From NCBI GenBank assembly GCA_900539255.1, contig UQBJ01000021.1, positions 1-36,304 of the forward strand: a stretch of 36,304 nucleotides of DNA, read 5' to 3'. The position numbers and the translations under genes are program-made. Shown one piece after another: positions 32,005 through 36,304 of this stretch (its first letter is position 1; every line of letters begins with the position of its first letter). A model generated the notes under the pieces. The model was given only the letters and a program-made list of their open reading frames with translations. It had not been told where the DNA came from and did not search any database. The DNA is from an uncultured Campylobacter sp. (GTDB lineage Bacteria > Campylobacterota > Campylobacteria > Campylobacterales > Campylobacteraceae).

Positions 32005-33930
32005 GTGAAAGAATTTTTGCGAAATTTGGCTTTTGGTGTGCGTGCTGATGAGATGAGTAGCGATTTTAAGCAGCTTTTAAGAGAGCTTTTTGAAAGCAAA
32101 ATCATCAGCGAACACAAGGGCAAATTCTATCTTAACAACGGCTTTGTTTTCGGCAAAATAGACATTTCAAGCAAAGGCACGGGCTTTTTGCGCCCATTTG
32201 ATGAGAGTTTTGAGCGTGATTTGCTTGTAGAAGTGCGGGATTTAAAGGGCGCAAACTATGCTGACATAGTCGCTTGCAAGCTTATGCCGATAAAAAAACG
32301 CCGTCCAAGTGCTAAGGTTATTTTAGTGCTAGCGCGCGCAAACGCCACAAGCATAGTCATCACAAAGCGATACGGCGATGCTGTGCTTGGAATGAATCTC
32401 AAAACCGCCCTTACTACGCCCTTAAAGGCAAGTCAAAAGTCTTTAAAAGCCTTGCTTATCGGCTCTGTGTTAAAGATAGACAACAAAGACAACGCTATTA
32501 TCGAAGTTTTAGGGCATATCGATGATGAGAGTATCGATGAGAAAATCTCTTTGGCTTTGTTTAACAAAAACGATGAATTTAGCGCACTTTGCTATGATGA
32601 AGCTAGTGCAAATGGCGATTTTGTCGATGCGAGTATGTATCCGCAAAGGGTAGATTTACGCGACAAAGCCTTTTGCACCATAGACCCTGTTGATGCAAAG
32701 GACTTTGACGATGCTATTTTTTACGATAAGGCGCAAAATACGCTCTTTGTCGCCATAGCCGATGTGAGCGAGTATGTTTTTGCGTTCAGCGCGACTGACA
32801 AAGAGGCTAGAAACCGCGGTTTTAGCATATATTTTCCGCACAAAGCCGTGCCTATGTTGCCGCGAAATTTAAGCGAAAATATCTGCTCTTTAAAGCCAAA
32901 TGAAGACAGGCTAGCCTTTTGCTTTAAAATCAGCTTTGATGAAAGTGGCGAAGTGCGAAGTGAGGAGCTTTTTGAAGCTATCATCAACTCCAAACGCAGA
33001 TTTAACTACGATGAAGTGGATAGTTTGCTTGAAAAAAAGCCAAATTTAGGGCATTTGAGCTGGCTTTATGAGCTTTTTACCCTTATGCAAAAACAGCGCA
33101 AAAGGCGGCTTAAAAACGCCTTTGAATTCCGCACGAGCGAGCTTAAAATGAGCCTTGATGAGCGCCAGCACCTTATATCTTCGCGTTATGAAAGCGACAC
33201 GCCCTCTCATCAGCTTGTAGAAGATTGTATGCTTTTTGCAAACAAAGCAGCGGCAAGGTTGATTGAGGGTGTGGGCATTTTTCGCAACCACGGCGTGGCG
33301 GAAAACAAAAAAATTCTCAAACTCTTGCAAGAGCTGTCCGCGCTTGGCATAGACACGAAATTTAAGCCAAATTTAGCCGAGTTGATACGAGACATTCAAG
33401 CCCTTGCCGATGAAATGGACATAAGAAGCGAGGTGGATAAGCTCATCATCAAGGCGCAAAAGAAGGCAGAGTATGCGAGTGAAAATGCGGGGCATTTTGG
33501 CTTGGGTTTTGATAGGTATTCGCATTTTACAAGCCCGATTCGGCGTTATTCTGATTTGATTTTACACAGGCTTTTAAAGGCAAGAAATGACGAAAAGGCT
33601 TATAATTATTTGCTTTTAAACATAAAAAGCACTTGTGAGAGTTTAAGCACGCTTGAAAGAGAGGCGGACAAAGTGGCTTGGGACTTTATGGACAGGAAAT
33701 TTGCGCGCTGGGCAAAGACACAAATAGGGCGTAAATTTAAAGCCTACATTAGCGAAAATACAGGCGTTTGCCTAGCAAAACTTGATGATGAAATAAAGGG
33801 TGCTGAGGTGATTTTAATCGGGGAAAATTCTTTAAATTTGCTCCAAAAAATCGAACTCATCATCACAGATGCGGACATAATAATGGCAAAAATTTTTGGT
33901 AAGATTTCTCAAAAATTAGAAAGTAAATAG
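32005..33930 (+). CDS. rnr: Ribonuclease R family exoribonuclease
   Basis: 3'-5' exoribonuclease of the RNB family, acting on structured RNA. 641 residues from a GTG. An N-terminal cold-shock-like domain (GKIDISSKGTGFLRPFDESF) is followed by the RNB catalytic core, with metal-binding aspartates in TIDPVDAKDFDDAIFYD, then FSIYFPHKAVPMLPRNLSEN and FTSPIRRYSDLILHRLL. The C-terminal S1 region is short and poorly conserved. It is shorter than E. coli RNase R (about 800), as in other Campylobacterota. A neighbour of holA, as in C. jejuni from memory. Confidence 0.94.
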   Translation: MKEFLRNLAFGVRADEMSSDFKQLLRELFESKIISEHKGKFYLNNGFVFGKIDISSKGTGFLRPFDESFERDLLVEVRDLKGANYADIVACKLMPIKKRRPSAKVILVLARANATSIVITKRYGDAVLGMNLKTALTTPLKASQKSLKALLIGSVLKIDNKDNAIIEVLGHIDDESIDEKISLALFNKNDEFSALCYDEASANGDFVDASMYPQRVDLRDKAFCTIDPVDAKDFDDAIFYDKAQNTLFVAIADVSEYVFAFSATDKEARNRGFSIYFPHKAVPMLPRNLSENICSLKPNEDRLAFCFKISFDESGEVRSEELFEAIINSKRRFNYDEVDSLLEKKPNLGHLSWLYELFTLMQKQRKRRLKNAFEFRTSELKMSLDERQHLISSRYESDTPSHQLVEDCMLFANKAAARLIEGVGIFRNHGVAENKKILKLLQELSALGIDTKFKPNLAELIRDIQALADEMDIRSEVDKLIIKAQKKAEYASENAGHFGLGFDRYSHFTSPIRRYSDLILHRLLKARNDEKAYNYLLLNIKSTCESLSTLEREADKVAWDFMDRKFARWAKTQIGRKFKAYISENTGVCLAKLDDEIKGAEVILIGENSLNLLQKIELIITDADIIMAKIFGKISQKLESK

Positions 33931-33933
33931 CAG

Positions 33934-34086
33934 ATGATAAAGATAAATTTTCAAAGAAATTTGGCGCAAAAAAAGGCAAATTTAAAAAAGGGTTTTAAAT
34001 TTAGCAAATGCCCTTTTCAAAGAGCTTTGGTGCGCGAAAGTGTAAATTTAAAAGGCATTTTGTCTAAAAATTTGAAAGGATTTTAA
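33934..34086 (+). CDS. Doubtful 50-residue basic small frame between rnr and holA
   Basis: An ATG four bases after the rnr stop opens a frame that begins MIKINFQRNLAQKKANLKKG and ends KNLKGF. Its TAA shares a base with the holA ATG (TAATG). The protein is very basic. No clear ribosome site precedes it, and the AAAGGA near its end serves holA. NL pairs recur in one frame, as in the frame after gltX. It may be chance reading of AAATTTA-rich spacer DNA. Confidence 0.25.
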   Translation: MIKINFQRNLAQKKANLKKGFKFSKCPFQRALVRESVNLKGILSKNLKGF

Positions 34087-35057
34087 TGTATAAAGCCCAG
34101 CTTCAAAACCTGCTTGCAGGCAAGTATTTTCCAAACTTTTTCGCCCTTTATGGCAACGAGAGCTTTCAAACAGAGCTTTTTGCAGGGCTTATCAAACAGC
34201 GATACGGCGCAGATGAGCTTTTAAAGCTTTATTTTGAGGAGTATGATTTTGCTCGGGCGAGGGATTATTTAGGCAGCGCATCGCTTTTTGCCAGCAAAAA
34301 ACTTTTAGAAATAAAATGCACCAAAAAGCCCGCCAAAAAGGAGCTAGAAACGCTTATAAACCTTTGCAAAAAAGACGAGGAAAATAACTTTTTCTTGCTT
34401 GAAATTTACGATGAAGGCACGAGGCAGGCAGAAATTGAAAAGATTTTTGAAAACAACTTTGCGCGATTTTTCGCTCCAAGCAACGCAAAAGAGGGTGTTG
34501 AGCTTTTGAGTTTGCGCGCAAAAGAGCTTAAAATAAACGCCACGCAAAACGCTCTACACACCTTGTATGCGAACTTTGATGAGAATTTATACCTTGCAGC
34601 AGGCGAGCTGAACAAATTTGAGGGGTTAAACATAGATGAAAACACCATCAACAAATACTCTTTTAGCCTCAGCGTGGTGGGCTTTGACGCCTTTTTTGAC
34701 AAGCTTTTGCGCGGCGAATCCTTGCAAGATGACTTGGAAAAAATTTTAGACAACTTTAATGAAATAGCCTTGATAAACTCGCTGTATTCGAGCTTTTACC
34801 GACTTTTTAAAATCGTCTTATACGCTGCAAGTTACGGCGATAAGATTGATTTAAACAAAATTTTAGGCTACACTCCCCCGCCACAAGTAGCCAGCAAGCT
34901 CACAAGGACGGCTTATAGCCTAAAAATCAAGCAATATCATCAAATTTTTAAGCTTTTGTTGCAAAGTGAATTTGAGCTAAAAACGAATTCAAAACTCATT
35001 AAAAGGGAATTTCTCATCGCTGCTTTGTTGCAACTGCGCCAGCTTGTTAGGGCTTAG
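34086..35057 (+). CDS. holA: DNA polymerase III delta subunit
   Basis: Opens the sliding clamp in the clamp-loader complex. 323 residues. MYKAQLQNLLAGKYFPNFFA and LYGNESFQTELFAGLI resemble the delta N-terminus; FASKKLLEIKCTKKPAKKEL and ENNFFLLEIYDEG continue the first domain, and IKQYHQIFKLLLQSEFELKT near the end is the usual C-terminal helical signature. The ATG has AAAGGA upstream. Together with holB in this window, two of the clamp-loader subunits are present. Confidence 0.88.
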   Translation: MYKAQLQNLLAGKYFPNFFALYGNESFQTELFAGLIKQRYGADELLKLYFEEYDFARARDYLGSASLFASKKLLEIKCTKKPAKKELETLINLCKKDEENNFFLLEIYDEGTRQAEIEKIFENNFARFFAPSNAKEGVELLSLRAKELKINATQNALHTLYANFDENLYLAAGELNKFEGLNIDENTINKYSFSLSVVGFDAFFDKLLRGESLQDDLEKILDNFNEIALINSLYSSFYRLFKIVLYAASYGDKIDLNKILGYTPPPQVASKLTRTAYSLKIKQYHQIFKLLLQSEFELKTNSKLIKREFLIAALLQLRQLVRA

Positions 35058-35220
35058 TAAGGGGCGTAAATTTTTGCTTAAATTTCGTAAATTCAAGCAA
35101 AATAAATGAAAATAGCTTTCAAAATGTTTTGTGATTTTACTTAATAAAACAAGCCAAAATTCATTTAAAATGCTTTTTTGCTAAATTTTTTACAAAATTC
35201 AGCAAATTTTAATTTTATTT

Positions 35221-35229
35221 TGCTATAAT
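35221..35229 (+). promoter_or_regulatory. Extended -10 promoter of rplU-rpmA
   Basis: TGCTATAAT matches the extended -10 consensus exactly. The transcript would start near 35236, leaving an 80-base leader before rplU. Confidence 0.7.
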
Positions 35230-35247
35230 TTGAGTTTTTCAAACAAG

Positions 35248-35310
35248 CCATTTAAGCTTTTTAAATCCGTCCAAGCGGTGCTTAATGGTAGCTTACTTTA
35301 AAGAGAGGAC
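35248..35310 (+). promoter_or_regulatory. Structured 5' leader of rplU
   Basis: CCATTTAAGC (35248-35257) can pair with GCTTAATGG (35280-35288), nine pairs with one bulged T. Inside, CCG (35267-35269) faces CGG (35276-35278). GTCC (35269-35272) could instead pair with GGAC (35307-35310) at the ribosome site. This suggests translational feedback by L21, as seen for other ribosomal protein leaders; no test is possible here. Confidence 0.4.
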
Positions 35311-35315
35311 AGCAG

Positions 35316-35633
35316 ATGAGCGAGAAATACGCCATTATCAAACATAGCGGCAAGCAATATCGCGTAAGCGTGGGCGCTGAGTTGAAACTTGATTATTTCA
35401 ACGCCGACACAGGCGCAAATGTCGAAGTCAAAGAAGTGCTAGCCGTGAATGATACGCAGTTGAAAGTAGGTGCGCCTTTTGTGGAGGGCGCAAAGGTGGT
35501 CTTGCAAGTGATAAATCACGGGCGAGATAAGAAAGTGGTGATTTACAAGAAACGCCGCCGCAAAGACAGCAAGCTCAAAAGAGGCTTTCGCAGGTCTTTC
35601 ACGCGCGTAAAAGTCGCCAGCATCAAGGCATAA
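35316..35633 (+). CDS. rplU: 50S ribosomal protein L21
   Basis: 105 residues, normal L21 length. YAIIKHSGKQYRVSVGAELK and the basic C-terminal YKKRRRKDSKLKRGFRRSFT are diagnostic. It binds 23S rRNA. The start is ATG with AGAGAGGA upstream; it is followed nine bases later by rpmA. Confidence 0.98.
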   Translation: MSEKYAIIKHSGKQYRVSVGAELKLDYFNADTGANVEVKEVLAVNDTQLKVGAPFVEGAKVVLQVINHGRDKKVVIYKKRRRKDSKLKRGFRRSFTRVKVASIKA

Positions 35634-35642
35634 GGGGCAAAA

Positions 35643-35900
35643 ATGGCACACAAAAAAGGTCAAGGTTCAACCCAAAACAACAGAGATTCCATAGGTCGCC
35701 GTTTAGGCGTGAAAAAATTCGGCGGTGAATTCGTGCGTGCGGGCAATATCATCATTCGCCAGCGCGGCACAACCACGCACGCGGGCAACAATGTCGGCAT
35801 AGGCAAGGACCACACGATATTTGCGCTGATTGACGGCTTTGTGAAATTCGAGCGCAAGGACAAGGACAGAAAAAAGGTTTCTGTCTATGCCAAAGCGTGA
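35643..35900 (+). CDS. rpmA: 50S ribosomal protein L27
   Basis: 85 residues, MAHKKGQGSTQNNRDSIGRR and onward, with GNIIIRQRGTTTHAGNNVGI in the core. The start matches the mature Gram-negative L27 with no cleavable extension. The ribosome site GGGGC is weak, so it may be coupled to rplU. In C. jejuni obg follows directly, from memory; here at least 400 bases without a gene follow. Confidence 0.98.
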   Translation: MAHKKGQGSTQNNRDSIGRRLGVKKFGGEFVRAGNIIIRQRGTTTHAGNNVGIGKDHTIFALIDGFVKFERKDKDRKKVSVYAKA

Positions 35901-36304
35901 TTTGCGCTTAAAATTTTGCTGAATTTAGGCTGATTTAAGGCGAATTTGCGCGTGTGATGGCACGATGATGAACGCTGAGTGCAAGCGCAAATTTGATTGA
36001 ATTTTGCCACGCTTAAAAGGGCAAAGCAAGCTGTCCTTGCGAGCGTGGTAGGGTTGTTTTTTAAATCGTAATTGCAAAATGTGCGAGTGCGTGGCAGAAT
36101 GTGGCTTTTGTGTAGCAAAAATGTGTTAGCAGATACGACAGCGCAGAACAAAATCCACAAAAATGGCGTTATATCACCTAAAATTCAAGCAAATTTCAAG
36201 CAAAACCTAATTTCTGTTATACTGACTTGTCTTGTCATATTAACTTGTTTTGTCATACTGAGCGCAGCGAAGTATCCATAAATTTAAAGCGTGCCTTAAA
36301 TTCT
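35901..36304. other. Gene-free right end after rpmA
   Basis: No convincing frame on either strand. It contains AAATTT-type words near 35905-35950, two similar G-rich strings near 36037 and 36081 (GCGAG ... CGTGGnAG), and the dispersed repeat at 36215-36285. Confidence 0.4.
36215..36285 (+). repeat. Third copy of the dispersed TGTCATACTGAGCG element
   Basis: Three units starting at 36215, 36233 and 36251 (TGTTATACTGACTTGT, TGTCATATTAACTTGT, TGTCATACTGAGCG) spaced by 18 bases, ending CGCAGCGAAGTATCCATAAA. It matches the copies at 31171-31318 in both the unit and the end. Confidence 0.65.

Noticed and set aside
36032..36102. Two G-rich strings (GCGAG...CGTGGnAG) as a repeat family
   Set aside because: Similarity is short and no further copy was seen in the window.
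35885..36160. 91-codon frame on the minus strand after rpmA
   Set aside because: No ribosome site, no family resemblance, and it overlaps the rpmA end and spacer DNA with repeat-like strings.
36072..36281. 69-codon frame on the plus strand at the right end
   Set aside because: Most of it is translation of the dispersed repeat.
1..36304. tRNA, rRNA, transposase or integrase genes
   Set aside because: None found by eye on either strand; no T-loop-like GTTCGAATCC context or transposase motif was seen.

Overview
This window comes from a member of the Campylobacterota, most likely the genus Campylobacter. The evidence is the set of lineage-typical genes: a cbb3 oxidase operon ccoNOQP followed by a DUF4006 gene, HobA, a CheA with a fused receiver, a CheV-CheA-CheW-SerB-Tal order, the futalosine-pathway MqnA, and the block hemW|nudH-lysC-hobA-holB-folP-ligA. 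From memory, each block matches a run of gene order in C. jejuni, but the blocks lie in a different order here. I do not assign a species. DNA is A/T-rich, and the word AAATTTA/AAATTC recurs in spacers and in low-complexity protein tracts. No rRNA or tRNA gene was seen.

Layout. 1-7018 (minus): ccoN-ccoO-ccoQ-ccoP (terminal oxidase), then DUF4006, a 33-residue membrane peptide, a TPM-like secreted protein, a FixH-like protein and addB, which runs off the left edge. A strong intrinsic terminator is embedded in the signal-peptide codons of the TPM-like gene. 7201-9330: waaF (plus) and hemW (minus) overlap tail to tail. 9458-15459 (plus): nudH, lysC, hobA, holB, folP and ligA, mostly overlapping. 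15460-15999: a decayed gene fragment. 16000-18116 (plus): a three-gene cytochrome operon made of an SHP-type cytochrome, a dihaem cytochrome c, and a cytochrome b561 fused to a second dihaem domain. 18413-23469 (minus): mqnA-gdhA, malic enzyme and gltX, with an N/L/S-rich 40-codon frame between gltX and the malic enzyme gene. 23534-24355 (plus): a SurA/PpiC-like periplasmic chaperone. 24576-30987 (minus): lpxH, cheV, cheA, cheW, serB, tal. 30988-32004: about 1 kb without a gene, holding a 42-43 bp tandem repeat, an inverted pair of a dispersed repeat, and a four-repeat CRISPR remnant without cas genes. 32005-35900 (plus): rnr, a doubtful 50-codon frame, holA, then rplU-rpmA behind a structured leader. 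The right end carries a third copy of the dispersed repeat.

Functionally, the window combines respiration (cbb3 oxidase, SHP/DHC/b561 chain, MqnA for menaquinone), DNA maintenance (AddB, LigA, HobA, HolA, HolB), envelope biogenesis (WaaF, LpxH, the chaperone), central and nitrogen metabolism (malic enzyme, GDH, Tal, SerB, LysC, FolP) and chemotaxis. The points most worth following up are the terminator inside coding sequence, the duplicated and fused DHC domain with a T6 run at a start, the orphan CRISPR remnant, the tandem-unit dispersed repeat, and the spread of AAATTTA words as in-frame N/L/S tracts.
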